DNA of 64,000 bases from positions 8,742,001-8,806,000 of the forward strand of contig NZ_CP107917.1 of the NCBI RefSeq assembly GCF_036014175.1, written 5' to 3'. Under the pieces are notes generated by a model. That model saw nothing but the letters and a program-made list of their open reading frames with translations, made no database searches and was not told the DNA's origin. A program made the position numbers and the translations under genes. Shown here in pieces: positions 44,247 through 54,120 of this stretch (position 1 is its first letter; each line of letters starts with the position of its first letter). Source of the stretch: Streptomyces sp. NBC_00443 (lineage in GTDB: Bacteria; Actinomycetota; Actinomycetes; Streptomycetales; Streptomycetaceae).

Positions 44247-44267
44247 ATCTGACTGACTGTCAGAAAA
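44247..44267. promoter_or_regulatory. ATCTGAC-N6-TCAGAAAA palindromic operator (copy 2)
   Basis: TCTGAC-TGACT-GTCAGA is a perfect interrupted palindrome midway between the divergent fadD19- and echA19-like genes. Its flanks and spacing match the element at 24874-24894 (15 identical positions outside a variable N6). Confidence 0.65.
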
Positions 44268-44291
44268 CCCTTGAAGTGCCTCCGCGCCTAC

Positions 44292-44305
44292 TGCAACCTG
44301 TTCTC
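44292..44305. promoter_or_regulatory. KstR-like box upstream of the EchA19-like gene
   Basis: TGCAACCTGTTCTC agrees with TNNAACNNGTTNNA except for the last base. It ends 24 bp before the start codon. It sits beside the other palindrome, so two regulators may meet at this promoter. Confidence 0.45.
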
Positions 44306-44329
44306 GTTCTGTAAGAGGGGAGACTGGTC

Positions 44330-45130
44330 ATGGCTGGGACGGAACACCTCGCCGTGCGGCGCGAGGGCGCCACACTGGTGCTCACGCTCAACAGGCCCGA
44401 GGCGAAGAACGCGCTCTCGTTGCCGATGCTGGTCGGCCTCCACGACGGCTGGGCCGAAGCCGACGCGGACGACTCGATCCGCTCGATCGTGTTCACGGGA
44501 GCCGGCGGCACCTTCTGCGCGGGCATGGATCTCAAGGCCCTGGCCGGGAACGGCATGGCGGGCGAGCAGTACCGCGACCGGCTCAAGGCCGATCCCGACC
44601 TGCACTGGAAGGCGATGCTCCGCCACCACCGGCCGCGCAAGCCGGTGATCGCGGCGGTCGAGGGCTACTGCGTCGCCGGTGGCACGGAGATGCTGCAGGG
44701 CACGGACATCAGGGTCGCGGGCGAGTCGGCCACGTTCGGGCTGTTCGAGGTGAAGCGCGGCCTGTTCCCGATCGGCGGCTCCACGGTCCGTCTGCAGCGC
44801 CAGATCCCGCGCACCCACGCCCTGGAGATGCTGCTCACCGGCCGCCCGTACACCGCCCGCGAAGCCGCCGGCATCGGCCTGATCGGGCACGTCGTCCCCG
44901 ACGGCACGGCGCTTGCCAAGGCCATGGAGATCGCCGAACAGATCAACGCCTGCGGCCCGCTGGCCGTCGAGGCCGTCAAGGCGTCGGTCTACGAGACGGC
45001 CGAGATGACCGAGGCCGACGGTCTCGCCGCCGAACTCAAGCGCGGCTGGCCGGTCTTCGACACGGCGGACGCCAAGGAAGGCGCCCGGGCCTTCGCGGAG
45101 AAGCGGCCACCCGTCTACAAGCGCGAGTAG
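44330..45130 (+). CDS. EchA19-like enoyl-CoA hydratase
   Basis: A 266-aa crotonase-fold protein. Oxyanion-hole segments are TFCAGMDLKAL and EGYCVAGGTEMLQGTDIRVAGESATFG, the latter containing a Glu in the catalytic position. The GGTEMLQGTDIRVAGESA block and the ending DAKEGARAFAEKRPPVYKR closely match what I recall of EchA19 (Rv3516), a steroid enoyl-CoA hydratase. GAGGGGAGA lies before the ATG. It is divergent from the FadD19-like gene. A role in hydrating side-chain enoyl-CoA thioesters is inferred. Confidence 0.88.
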   Translation: MAGTEHLAVRREGATLVLTLNRPEAKNALSLPMLVGLHDGWAEADADDSIRSIVFTGAGGTFCAGMDLKALAGNGMAGEQYRDRLKADPDLHWKAMLRHHRPRKPVIAAVEGYCVAGGTEMLQGTDIRVAGESATFGLFEVKRGLFPIGGSTVRLQRQIPRTHALEMLLTGRPYTAREAAGIGLIGHVVPDGTALAKAMEIAEQINACGPLAVEAVKASVYETAEMTEADGLAAELKRGWPVFDTADAKEGARAFAEKRPPVYKRE

Positions 45131-45158
45131 CGCCGCGCCGGCCAGGGCCGGTTCACAA

Positions 45159-45240
45159 CCTGCGGGCCGTCTGTGGCTGGTCGCGCCCACGCGGCGGAGC
45201 CGCACATGTCACAGCCCCGCGCCCCTTTGGGGCGCGACTC
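45159..45240. repeat. Streptomyces-type interspersed palindromic repeat
   Basis: The stretch with TCTGTGGCTGGTCGCGC, GCGGCGGAGCCGC and CCCCGCGCCCCTTTGGGGCGCG is a wording I recognise as recurring in intergenic regions of many Streptomyces genomes. It contains a small hairpin (45191-45203) and a strong one: CGCGCCCC/GGGGCGCG around TTT, at 45218-45236. Here it separates the EchA19-like gene from the DUF35 gene and may act as an attenuator or terminator. Confidence 0.6.
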
Positions 45241-45306
45241 GCCAACGTCGCTCATGTACGGCCCGGCCGCCACACAAGCCCCGGTCCCGAAGGAGGCAAG
45301 CCCTCG

Positions 45307-46278
45307 ATGCCCGAAATCCTCAAAGCTCCCCTCGTCGTGGAGTTTCCATTCACCCGCTCCGTCGGCCCCGTCCAGAGTGCCTTCCTCACCGGCCTGCGCG
45401 AACGCGTCGTGCTGGGGGTGCGGACCAGCGACGGCCGCACGCTCGTCCCACCGGTCGAGTACGACCCCGTCACTGCCGAGGAGATCCGCGACCTGGTCGA
45501 AGTCGCCCCCACCGGCACGGTCACCACCTGGGCCTGGAACCACGCCCCCCGCCGGGACCAGCCCCTCGACTCGCCCTTCGCCTGGGCACTGATCCGCCTC
45601 GACGGCGCCGACACCGCCCTCCTGCACGCCCTCGACGCCCCCGGCCCCGACGCCGTGCACACCGGCATGCGTGTCCGCGTCCGCTGGGCCGGGGAACGCA
45701 CCGGCGCCATCACGGACATCGCCTGCTTCGAACCGTACGACGACGCCCCGAAGGACAGCGGCCCGGACGACGGCATCTCGGCCGAACCGGCGCATCACAC
45801 CGGCCAGTTCGAGGACCCGATCACCGGCATCGTCGCCGCCGCCCGGCTCGACTACACGTACTCACCGGGCCGCGCCCAGACCGCCTACATCAACGCCCTC
45901 GCCGAACGACGGAACGTCGGCGAACGCTGCCCGTCCTGCCGCAAGGTGTACGTCCCGCCGAGGGGTGCGTGCCCCACATGTGGCGTGGCCACATTGGAAC
46001 AGGTCGAAGTCGGCCCCAGCGGCACAGTCACCACGTTCTGCATCGTCAACATCAAGGCGAAGAACCTCGACATCGAAGTGCCGTACGTCTACGCCCACAT
46101 CGCCCTCGACGGCGCCGACCTCGCCCTGCACGCCCGTATCGGCGGCATTCCGTACGACCAGGTGCGCATGGGCCTGCGGGTCGAACCGGTGTGGACACAG
46201 GCCTCCCGCTTCCCCGACCACTACCGGCCCACGGGCGAGCCCGACGCGGACTACGACACCTACAGGGAGCTGCTGTGA
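45307..46278 (+). CDS. Double DUF35 OB-fold protein with zinc ribbon (Rv3521-like)
   Basis: A 323-aa protein with two OB-fold units. The second is preceded by a rubredoxin-like zinc ribbon (CPSCRKVYVPPRGACPTC, about residues 204-221). DUF35 proteins pair with thiolase-fold partners and position the CoA substrate, as in the ChsH2/Ltp2 retro-aldolase. The first unit lacks the Cys pairs. It overlaps the next gene in GTGA, and two thiolase-like genes follow directly. This is the order Rv3521-ltp4-ltp3 in M. tuberculosis. A GAAGGAGG ribosome site precedes the ATG. Confidence 0.85.
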   Translation: MPEILKAPLVVEFPFTRSVGPVQSAFLTGLRERVVLGVRTSDGRTLVPPVEYDPVTAEEIRDLVEVAPTGTVTTWAWNHAPRRDQPLDSPFAWALIRLDGADTALLHALDAPGPDAVHTGMRVRVRWAGERTGAITDIACFEPYDDAPKDSGPDDGISAEPAHHTGQFEDPITGIVAAARLDYTYSPGRAQTAYINALAERRNVGERCPSCRKVYVPPRGACPTCGVATLEQVEVGPSGTVTTFCIVNIKAKNLDIEVPYVYAHIALDGADLALHARIGGIPYDQVRMGLRVEPVWTQASRFPDHYRPTGEPDADYDTYRELL

Positions 46279-47320
46279 ACCGCGAGATCGCCGTCGTCGC
46301 CTTCGCACAGACCGACCACCGGCGCACCAGCGAGGAGCTCTCCGAGGTGGAGATGCTCATGCCCGTCCTGCACGAGGTGCTCGCACAGACCGGCCTGAAG
46401 ACCGCCGACATCGACTTCACCTGCTCCGGCTCCAGCGACTACCTCGCCGGTCGTGCCTTCTCCTTCACCCTCGCCCTCGACGGCGTCGGGGCCTGGCCGC
46501 CGATCTCCGAGTCGCACGTCGAGATGGACGGCGCCTGGGCGCTGTACGAGGCGTGGACCAAGCTGCTGACCGGGGACGCCGACACCGCGCTCGTCTACTC
46601 CTACGGCAAGTCCTCACCGGGTCCGCTCCGCGACGTCCTCACCCGCCAGCTCGACCCCTACTACGTCGCCCCTCTCTGGCCCGACTCCGTCGCCCTCGCC
46701 GCCCTCCAGGCCCAGGCCCTCATCGACGCCGGCGACACGGACGAACCCGCGCTCGCCGCCGTCGCCGCCCGCAGCCGCACCGACGCGACCGCCAACTCCC
46801 ATGCCCAACTGGCAGGTTCGGTGCCACAGGGGGAGTACGTCGTACGACCGCTCCGTACCGGCGACTGCCCGCCCATCGGTGACGGTGCCGCCGCAGTGAT
46901 CCTCGCGGCGGGGGAGCGGGCCCGCGGACTGTGCGACCGGCCCGCCTGGATCCGCGGCATCGACCACCGCATCGAGGCACACAGCCTGGGCGTCCGTGAC
47001 CTGACCGACTCGCCCTCGACCCGGCTCGCCGCCGAGCGGGCCGGCGCGTTCGAACGGCCCGTCGATACCGCCGAGTTGCACGCACCCTTCACCTCCCAGG
47101 AGATCGTCCTGCGCAAGGCGCTGAAGCTCGACGACGGCGTGCGCGTCAACCCGTCCGGCGGGGCGCTCGGCGCCAACCCCGTGATGGCCGCCGGACTCAT
47201 CCGCATCGGAGAGGCCGCCGCCCGGGTCCACCGGGGCGAGTCCGACCGGGCTCTCGCGCACGCCACGTCCGGACCCTGTCTGCAACAGAACCTGGTCGCC
47301 GTACTCGAAGGGGATCCGCG

Positions 47321-47324
<4 letters not shown>
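46275..47324 (+). CDS. Thiolase-fold protein, Ltp4-like, no nucleophile Cys
   Basis: A 349-aa thiolase/SCP-x-type protein without the sterol-carrier domain. Landmarks are REIAVVAFAQTDHRR at the N-terminus, GDGAAAVILAAG, NPSGGALGANPVMAAGL and ATSGPC near the end. Where true thiolases have the acyl-accepting Cys in a CASG segment, this one reads ESHVEMDGAWALYEA. It therefore more likely acts as an aldolase or a structural partner, like Ltp2. GTGA overlap upstream and ATGA overlap downstream tie it tightly to the DUF35 and Ltp3-like genes. The substrate is inferred to be a steroid or branched acyl-CoA. Confidence 0.82.
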
Positions 47325-48487
<1,163 letters not shown>

Positions 48488-48570
48488 AAGGTCCCCCTCA
48501 CGTGGCCTGTCGGCACCCGGAACCGATCGCTAGGCTGGCCCGCGGACGACGAATCGGGAGGAGCACGGAC

Positions 48571-48813
48571 GTGGCCGAGAGCACCATCCAGCAGCAGCCG
48601 ATCACGGGCTGGGACAAGCCGGAGCTGGACCTCGCAGACGCCGATTGGCACTCGAGCAGCCGTGGCCGGGGGGATGTCCAGATCGCCTTTGTCGAGGGGT
48701 TCATCGCGATGCGCAACAGCGGCCGCCCGGAGAGCCCTTCCCTGATCTTCACACCCGCCGAGTGGGGTGCCTTCGTGTCGGGCGCGAGGGAAGGCGAGTT
48801 CGATCTGACCTGA
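48571..48813 (+). CDS. DUF397-family protein
   Basis: An 80-aa protein with the DUF397 pattern: an early W-x-SSS (DADWHSSSRGRG), VAMRNS-like middle (FIAMRNSGRPESPSLIF) and FTPAEWGAFVSGAREGEFDL end. Starts at GTG 48571 with GGAGGAG 7 nt upstream. These proteins usually accompany an XRE regulator and take part in a developmental control pair. No XRE partner is adjacent, so this is an orphan copy. Confidence 0.85.
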   Translation: MAESTIQQQPITGWDKPELDLADADWHSSSRGRGDVQIAFVEGFIAMRNSGRPESPSLIFTPAEWGAFVSGAREGEFDLT

Positions 48814-48994
48814 CACCGGGGCGCAGGCGAGCCGACGGGCGGTCGCCCCGCGCGTCGGCCGCCTTCAGGCCGATCCGGGGGTGTTCCGCCCGTTTTTCCG
48901 GACACGCGACCTTGAGAACGCCCCTCGGGCCGACGCCTGAGCCAGGCTGGCCCCGGGAGGGGGGAAGGGTCGTACTTCCGGAGGTGAGGAACCC

Positions 48995-49900
48995 ATGAGC
49001 ACCCTGCCGGTCATCGCGGCGGTCGACGGCTCGGACGACAGCCTGGTCGCACTGGACTGGGCCTTCGAGGCCGCCATGGTGCGCGAGGCGCCGCTGCGGG
49101 TGGTCCACGTGCAGCAGTACGCCGCGTGGGCCCAGCCCGTCGCGCTGCCCACCGGGCGGCCGGATCCGGAGGATGATCCGGTTCTCGAGCGGGTACGCCG
49201 GTATCTGGAGGGGAGAGCCGAGCGGCCGGCGACGGAATACCTCGCCCTAGGGGGCGCTCCCGCCGCGATGCTTTCCGAACTGGGCTCCAGCGCCCAGCTG
49301 TTGGTGCTCGGCAGCCGGGGGCGCGGCGGCTTCGCCAGCCTGCTGCTCGGCTCCAACGGCATGGCCGCCGCACGTGATGCCGGATGTCCGGTCGTCGTGG
49401 TGCCCAAGCCGGGACGCGAGGTCCACGACGACACGCCGATCGAGCCGGGCCCGCGGGTCGTGGTCGGCCTTCAGGTCGACAGCCCCGACGAGACCACCCT
49501 CGCCTTCGCCTTCGCCGAGGCCGCCCTGCGCGGCGCCCGGCTCCAGGTGATCGCCGCCTACAACTGGCCGCTGCACGTCTGGACGGCAGCCACCGCCCAG
49601 ATCGTGCCCCCGTCCGAGGACCAGGACGCCGTCGAGGCCGAGACCCGGACCCTCGCCGAGGGCTTCCTCGCCCAGCACCGCGAGCGCCACCCCGAGGTCC
49701 ACGCCCAGCTCCACATCGCCCCGGGCGACGCGGCCGGGCACCTCGTCTCGGCGTCCAGGGACGCGCACCTGGTCGTCGTGGGCCGCCATCGACGCCGTCT
49801 CCTGGCCCCCGCCCGCATGATCGGCTCGGTGACCCACGCGGTCCTCCTGCACACCGCCGGCCCGGTCGCGGTCGTACCGCCGGCGCCGCTGGAGGAGTGA
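48995..49900 (+). CDS. Universal stress protein, two USP domains
   Basis: A 301-aa protein. Domain 1 (about 5-140) has VIAAVDGSDDS and the full nucleotide loop GSRGRGGFASLLLGS. Domain 2 (about 150-298) begins VVVGLQVDSPDE and has the loop GRHRRRLLAPARMIGS, which keeps the Gly/Ser positions poorly and may not bind ATP. A GGAGGTGAGGAA ribosome site precedes the ATG. Complete, unlike the copy at 8.2-9.05 kb. Role in stress adaptation is inferred. Confidence 0.9.
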   Translation: MSTLPVIAAVDGSDDSLVALDWAFEAAMVREAPLRVVHVQQYAAWAQPVALPTGRPDPEDDPVLERVRRYLEGRAERPATEYLALGGAPAAMLSELGSSAQLLVLGSRGRGGFASLLLGSNGMAAARDAGCPVVVVPKPGREVHDDTPIEPGPRVVVGLQVDSPDETTLAFAFAEAALRGARLQVIAAYNWPLHVWTAATAQIVPPSEDQDAVEAETRTLAEGFLAQHRERHPEVHAQLHIAPGDAAGHLVSASRDAHLVVVGRHRRRLLAPARMIGSVTHAVLLHTAGPVAVVPPAPLEE

Positions 49901-50050
49901 GGGGCCCGAGGCCCGTCATGTCCTGCGCTCCGGGCCGCGTCACGCCCTCGTCGCGAGACAACTCGGGAACGCGCGCCCACGGGCCACGAAGCACGCCTCG
50001 AACCCATGCCCGCACGTCACGCAACAGGCCCGGCCACGTACCATGGCGAC

Positions 50051-50548
50051 ATGTCGTTCCTCCGCCGCCGCAGCGCCACGCCCGCCGGGCCCGACTTCGA
50101 CGTTCTGGCCATGGACCCGGGCGACTGGCCCGGCAATCTGGGCGCCGGGCTGCTGCCCGCCCCCGACGGCAGCTGCCAGGGCGTCTTCCTGCGCTACGAC
50201 CTCTTCGGCGGCCGCGGCCCCGCGATGATCATCGGCAATCTGCCGGAGGGCTCCCCGGCCCGCGACGTCGACGAGGACGAGGTCCCGTTCGAGGTCGCGC
50301 AGCTGCTGCTGGCCCTGGAGAACGACGAGGAGATCACCGTCGTCGGCAGCGAGGACGTGCCGGTGATGCAGGGCGACAACCTCCTGATCGTGCGCCGCCT
50401 GAAGCTCTCCGAGAGCCGGATCTCCTGCGTGCAGTTCGACCGCAGCGACAATGTCCTGGTCACCATCGCCGCGTGGGACCGCCCCATCACGGACGACCTG
50501 TACGCGCTCCTGAAGCCGCTGCCCGCGGAGCTCTTCCAGCAGGGCTGA
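50051..50548 (+). CDS. Conserved streptomycete protein of unknown function
   Basis: A 165-aa soluble, acidic protein (DFDVLAMDPGDWPGNLGAGLLPAPDG, DVDEDEVPFEVAQLLLALEND, IVRRLKLSESRISCVQFD). No known domain is recognised. The alternating hydrophobic pattern suggests a mostly beta fold. No signal peptide. ATG 50051 is chosen because conserved-looking sequence begins there. It is convergent with the amidase gene, 10 bp between stops. Confidence 0.6.
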   Translation: MSFLRRRSATPAGPDFDVLAMDPGDWPGNLGAGLLPAPDGSCQGVFLRYDLFGGRGPAMIIGNLPEGSPARDVDEDEVPFEVAQLLLALENDEEITVVGSEDVPVMQGDNLLIVRRLKLSESRISCVQFDRSDNVLVTIAAWDRPITDDLYALLKPLPAELFQQG

Positions 50549-50558
50549 ATCGTCCCGG

Positions 50559-52475
50559 CTATGACCCCGAGGGCAGCTCCCGCACGTCAGCCGCCCGCAC
50601 GTACGCCACGCGGTGCCCGAACTGGATCTCGTAGTACACGTCCTTGCCGGTCACGACCCGGTGCGAGGCCGAGTCGAAGGTCACCGCGTAGTAGTACTCA
50701 CCCGGCACCTTGGCACCGACCACGTACCTCTGGCCCGCGGGCAGGGTGTACGGCAGCGGTGACACCGCCTGGGCCGGCACGTCCGACGGATAGGCGGAGG
50801 CCTCGGGGTAGGCGCGTCCGTACACCGGGACACTCTGCACGCCGTCCTTCGGCGTCACCACGCGGCCGGCCGCGTGCACCGCGGTCGGGTTCGTGGCCGG
50901 GTTCTTGAACCACGCCTTCTGGCCCAGGTACCAGATCGCCGTCCAGTCGCCGTCCCGTCCGGCGACCGCGTACTGCTGGCCGGTCGAGACCCGTGACGAC
51001 AGGTCGTTGACGCCGGTCGTCGGGGTCGAACCCAAGCCGACGTCCTTGATCAGGGGATACGAGTCGCCGGGCCCGGAATACAGCCGCACCGCGCTCGAAC
51101 CGTGGTCCGCGCACGGCTGGCCCGCGGAGACACAGCCCGTGAACCGGGGCCGGTTGGTCGCGTAGTCGGGGCGGATCGTCACCAGGCCGCCGTCCGGGCC
51201 CGCGGTGGGCACCAAGGGGCGGCCCAGCAGCTCGAAGTAGTGCCGCCAGTCCCAGTACGGGCCCGGGTCGGTGTGCATGCCACTGATCGTCGACGAGGTC
51301 GGACCCGGCACGGTGTCGTGGCCGAGGATGTGCTGCCGGTCCAGCGGGATGCCGTACTTCTTGGCGAGGTACGTCACCAGGCGTGCGGAGGACCGGTACA
51401 TCGCCTCCGTGTACCAGGCGTCCGGCTTCGCCAGGAAGCCCTCGTGCTCCAGGCCGATCGACTTGGAGTTGATGTACCAATTGCCCGCATGCCAGGCGAC
51501 GTCCTTGGCCTTCACATGCTGGGCGATGTGGCCGTCGGTGGAGCGCAGTGAGTACTGCCACGACACATAGGTCGGGTCCTGCACCATCTTGAGGACGCCC
51601 TCCCAGGCCCCCTCCGTGTCATGGATGACGATGTTCTCGATCTTCTGGGACGCCGGCCGGTCTCCCAGATCGTGGTTGCCGTAGTCGCTGTCCCCGAACT
51701 CCTCGTACGGCGCCGGGATCCACTCGCAGGACACCGTGGGCGGGCACTCCGTCTCGGCGTCGGGCTTGTGCAGCCCCGCCCGCCGCACCTGCCCGGGGTC
51801 GGGGGAGAGGCCCGGAAGTGCGGCCAGGGCGACCAGTTGTCCCGCGTCCGTGTGGCGCTCCTGTCCGGTGCGCAGCACGTCGTAGACGTCGTTCGCGTAC
51901 GCCGCCGCAGCCGCCGTGTCGTCGGCGCCGGGGAAGCGGGCCACCGCGCCGTACCAGTCGGCCGGGTCGGAGCTCAGCTGTTCGCCCAGCTCCTTCTGCG
52001 CGGCGGCGAGCAGGGCGGCGCCGCCGGCCACGTTCGCCGCCGGGTCCGTACGCAGCTGCTCCGCGCTCAGTCCGGTCAGTTCGGCAGCCTTCGGCAGCGT
52101 CCGTAGGCGGGCCGGGATCGTGGCGGGTTCCGGCAGCTTCGCCTTGGGGAGCAGGGGAGCGCGGGCGCTGTCGCCGCGCGCGTCCTCCGAGCCCTCACTG
52201 TGGTGCGGCGGCGCCCCGGCGAGGGCGGTGCGGACGTCGGTGAGGTGCATCGGGCCGTAGCCGCCGGTCACACTCGGCGCGCCCGCGTGCGCGTCCCAGC
52301 GGGACTGCAGGTAGGAGACGCCCAGCAGGACGCTCTGCGGCACGTGGTACTTGGCGGCGGCGGACGCGAAGGCCGACTGCAGACCGTTCTCCGAGCTCCC
52401 GGCGTCGGGCGGCGCCGCGCCGAGCAACGGGAACAACAGTGTCGCAGCTGCCAAGGCGGTGACGGATCCTCGCAA
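50559..52475 (-). CDS. Secreted N-acetylmuramoyl-L-alanine amidase (Amidase_2) with SH3-like tail
   Basis: A 638-aa cell-wall hydrolase. The signal peptide is residues 1-25 (VTALAAATLLFPLLGAAPPDAG). Residues 30-80 resemble a lytic-transglycosylase fold (YHVPQSVLLGVSYLQSRWDAH), but the usual Glu-Ser is Gln-Ser. The amidase domain (about 245-400) has zinc-site segments IVIHDTEG, IGLEHEGF and HILGHDTVPG. The C-terminal part carries SH3-like beta repeats (AVRLYSGPGDSYPLI). I place the start at TTG 52475, which has GGAGG 6 nt upstream and opens straight into the signal peptide; the longer frame to 52565 lacks these features. Confidence 0.86.
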   Translation of the reverse strand: MRGSVTALAAATLLFPLLGAAPPDAGSSENGLQSAFASAAAKYHVPQSVLLGVSYLQSRWDAHAGAPSVTGGYGPMHLTDVRTALAGAPPHHSEGSEDARGDSARAPLLPKAKLPEPATIPARLRTLPKAAELTGLSAEQLRTDPAANVAGGAALLAAAQKELGEQLSSDPADWYGAVARFPGADDTAAAAAYANDVYDVLRTGQERHTDAGQLVALAALPGLSPDPGQVRRAGLHKPDAETECPPTVSCEWIPAPYEEFGDSDYGNHDLGDRPASQKIENIVIHDTEGAWEGVLKMVQDPTYVSWQYSLRSTDGHIAQHVKAKDVAWHAGNWYINSKSIGLEHEGFLAKPDAWYTEAMYRSSARLVTYLAKKYGIPLDRQHILGHDTVPGPTSSTISGMHTDPGPYWDWRHYFELLGRPLVPTAGPDGGLVTIRPDYATNRPRFTGCVSAGQPCADHGSSAVRLYSGPGDSYPLIKDVGLGSTPTTGVNDLSSRVSTGQQYAVAGRDGDWTAIWYLGQKAWFKNPATNPTAVHAAGRVVTPKDGVQSVPVYGRAYPEASAYPSDVPAQAVSPLPYTLPAGQRYVVGAKVPGEYYYAVTFDSASHRVVTGKDVYYEIQFGHRVAYVRAADVRELPSGS

Positions 52476-52681
52476 GGGAGCCTCCAGGGACGGTCGGGCG
52501 CGATGAGCCGTGCGGGGGCCGGGCGTGCGTCTGTGGTACCGGCTGTCCGACGATCCGTCAATCATGCCAATGGCCAGGCGAATTCCCTTGTCAACCGGGA
52601 TTCCCGGGAGTTTCGTGATGGCGGTCTTCTGGCCTGCGGGGCGTCAGTGGCGTATCCCAATGGGGCCGCTCACACGAAAGC

Positions 52682-52716
52682 CCGCGGTACGCCGCTGTCT
52701 CCAGGGCGCACCGCGG
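52682..52716 (-). terminator. Possible hairpin terminator after the APH-like gene
   Basis: CCGCGGT (52682-52688) and ACCGCGG (52710-52716) form 7-bp arms around a 21-nt loop, 13 bp beyond the stop of the minus-strand phosphotransferase. The remaining 200 bp up to the amidase start holds its promoter, but no clear boxes. Confidence 0.35.
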
Positions 52717-52729
52717 ACCACCGTCCCCG

Positions 52730-53875
52730 TCAGCGAGTGCCGACCGCCGCGCGCACGGCCCGTCGGGCCAGTTGGCAGTCGTCGTGCAGCCGCCTCAGCA
52801 GCAACCGCTGTTCCTCGCCGGACGGCGCAGCACCCGGGTGGGCCACTCCCGGTGCCGCCGGGGTCGGTGCGTCGTGCATCGAACGCTGCACGGCCGTCTC
52901 ATAGCTACGGATCTCACGGGTCAGCACCAGCATCAGGTTCACCAGGAACGCGTCCCGTGACGCCGGGCCAGCCGACTGGGCGATCTGGCTGATCTGCCGC
53001 CGGGCCACCGGCGCGTCCCCGAGCACCGACCACAGCACCGCCAGGTCGTAGCCCGGCAGGTACCAGCCCGCGTGCTCCCAGTCCACCAGCACTGGACCGG
53101 CCGGTGAGAGCAGGATGTTCGAGAGCAGTGCGTCGCCGTGGCAGAACTGGCCCATGCCCTGCCGGCCCGCGCTCGCCGCGATGCCGTGCAGCAGTTTCTG
53201 CAGATCCCCCAGGTCCCGGTCGGTGAGCAGGCCCAGCCCGTGGAACCGGGAGATCTTGGCCGCGTAGTCCAGCGGCGCGTCGAACGTGCCCGCCGGCGGC
53301 CGCCACGCGTTGAGCCGGCAGATCGCGCCGAGTGCCGCCCGGATGTCCGCACGCGGCGGCGTCTCCAACGGGTGCCGCTGCAGTGCCGCCACCCGGCCCG
53401 GCATCCGCTCGATGACGAGGGTGCAGTTGTCCGGATCCGCTGCGATCAGTCTCGGCACACGCACCGGAGGGCGGTGCCGGACGAACGAGCGGTATGCCGC
53501 TATTTCGTGGCGGATCTGCTCCGACCACTCCGGGGAGTGGTCGAGTAAACACTTGGCGACGGCCGTGCTGCGCCCGGTCGTGCCGACCAGGAGGACAGAC
53601 CGCCCGCTGCGGCGCAGCACCTGCACCGGAGCGAACTCCGGGCAGATCCGGTGCACCGACGCGATCGCGGTGCGCAGCTGGGCGCCCTGAGGGCCGGACA
53701 AGTCGAGTCTCCCGCTGAGCGGTTGGGTGCCGAGCCCCGCGGCACGCGGCGGCCGGCCCGCGCCGAGCACGGGGGCGGGCGCCGGCCGTGCGGGGGCGAG
53801 GTAGGGGCCGCTGCCCGCCGGGCGGGAACGTAGCGACCGGGGCGGGGCGGACACGGAGGATGATGCTGCGTACAT
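52730..53875 (-). CDS. APH-family phosphotransferase
   Basis: A 381-aa protein with the aminoglycoside-phosphotransferase/choline-kinase fold. The catalytic loop is FCHGDALLSNIL (HGDxxxxN) and the metal-binding Asp is in VLVDWEHAGW. The N-terminal 55 residues are a Pro/Arg/Ala-rich disordered leader (MYAASSSVSAPPRSLRSRP). Such proteins are widespread in streptomycetes and mostly not resistance genes. Divergent from the NsdA-type regulator with a 245-bp promoter region between. Substrate unknown. Confidence 0.85.
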   Translation of the reverse strand: MYAASSSVSAPPRSLRSRPAGSGPYLAPARPAPAPVLGAGRPPRAAGLGTQPLSGRLDLSGPQGAQLRTAIASVHRICPEFAPVQVLRRSGRSVLLVGTTGRSTAVAKCLLDHSPEWSEQIRHEIAAYRSFVRHRPPVRVPRLIAADPDNCTLVIERMPGRVAALQRHPLETPPRADIRAALGAICRLNAWRPPAGTFDAPLDYAAKISRFHGLGLLTDRDLGDLQKLLHGIAASAGRQGMGQFCHGDALLSNILLSPAGPVLVDWEHAGWYLPGYDLAVLWSVLGDAPVARRQISQIAQSAGPASRDAFLVNLMLVLTREIRSYETAVQRSMHDAPTPAAPGVAHPGAAPSGEEQRLLLRRLHDDCQLARRAVRAAVGTR

Positions 53876-53935
53876 GGGAGAACAGATCCCTTCGTGTGCC
53901 TGCGACGACAATGCGCTGCCCGATCCGGCCGCCCG

Positions 53936-53957
53936 GGTGCACCCTGGGGAATGCACC
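53936..53957. promoter_or_regulatory. GGTGCA-N10-TGCACC inverted repeat
   Basis: A perfect 6-bp inverted repeat with a 10-nt spacer, about two helical turns centre to centre, in the region between the divergent APH-like and NsdA-like genes. Candidate operator for either. Confidence 0.4.
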
Positions 53958-54032
53958 AGCCATATTCCAAAGGGCGACCGGGTCGGGGTGGCGCGTTCCT
54001 ACCTGACACCCGATGCGCAGTGGCACACCATC

Positions 54033-54062
54033 TGGCGCACCCTGGCGAACCCTGGCGAATAG
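54033..54062. repeat. 10-bp direct repeat (CTGGCGAACC x3)
   Basis: Three consecutive 10-bp units, CTGGCGCACC, CTGGCGAACC and CTGGCGAATA, lie 59-88 bp upstream of the NsdA-like start. A 10-bp period puts each unit on the same face of the helix, as for a repeat-binding activator. Confidence 0.6.
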
Positions 54063-54120
54063 TCGCCCGGCATCTTTCACCGGGCTACTGTCAACTCAGC
54101 CGAGAACCTGGGGGCTTGAC

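Noticed and set aside
52730..53875. Aminoglycoside resistance gene
   Set aside because: Only the general APH fold motifs are present. The disordered leader and context match common streptomycete APH-fold proteins of unknown substrate.
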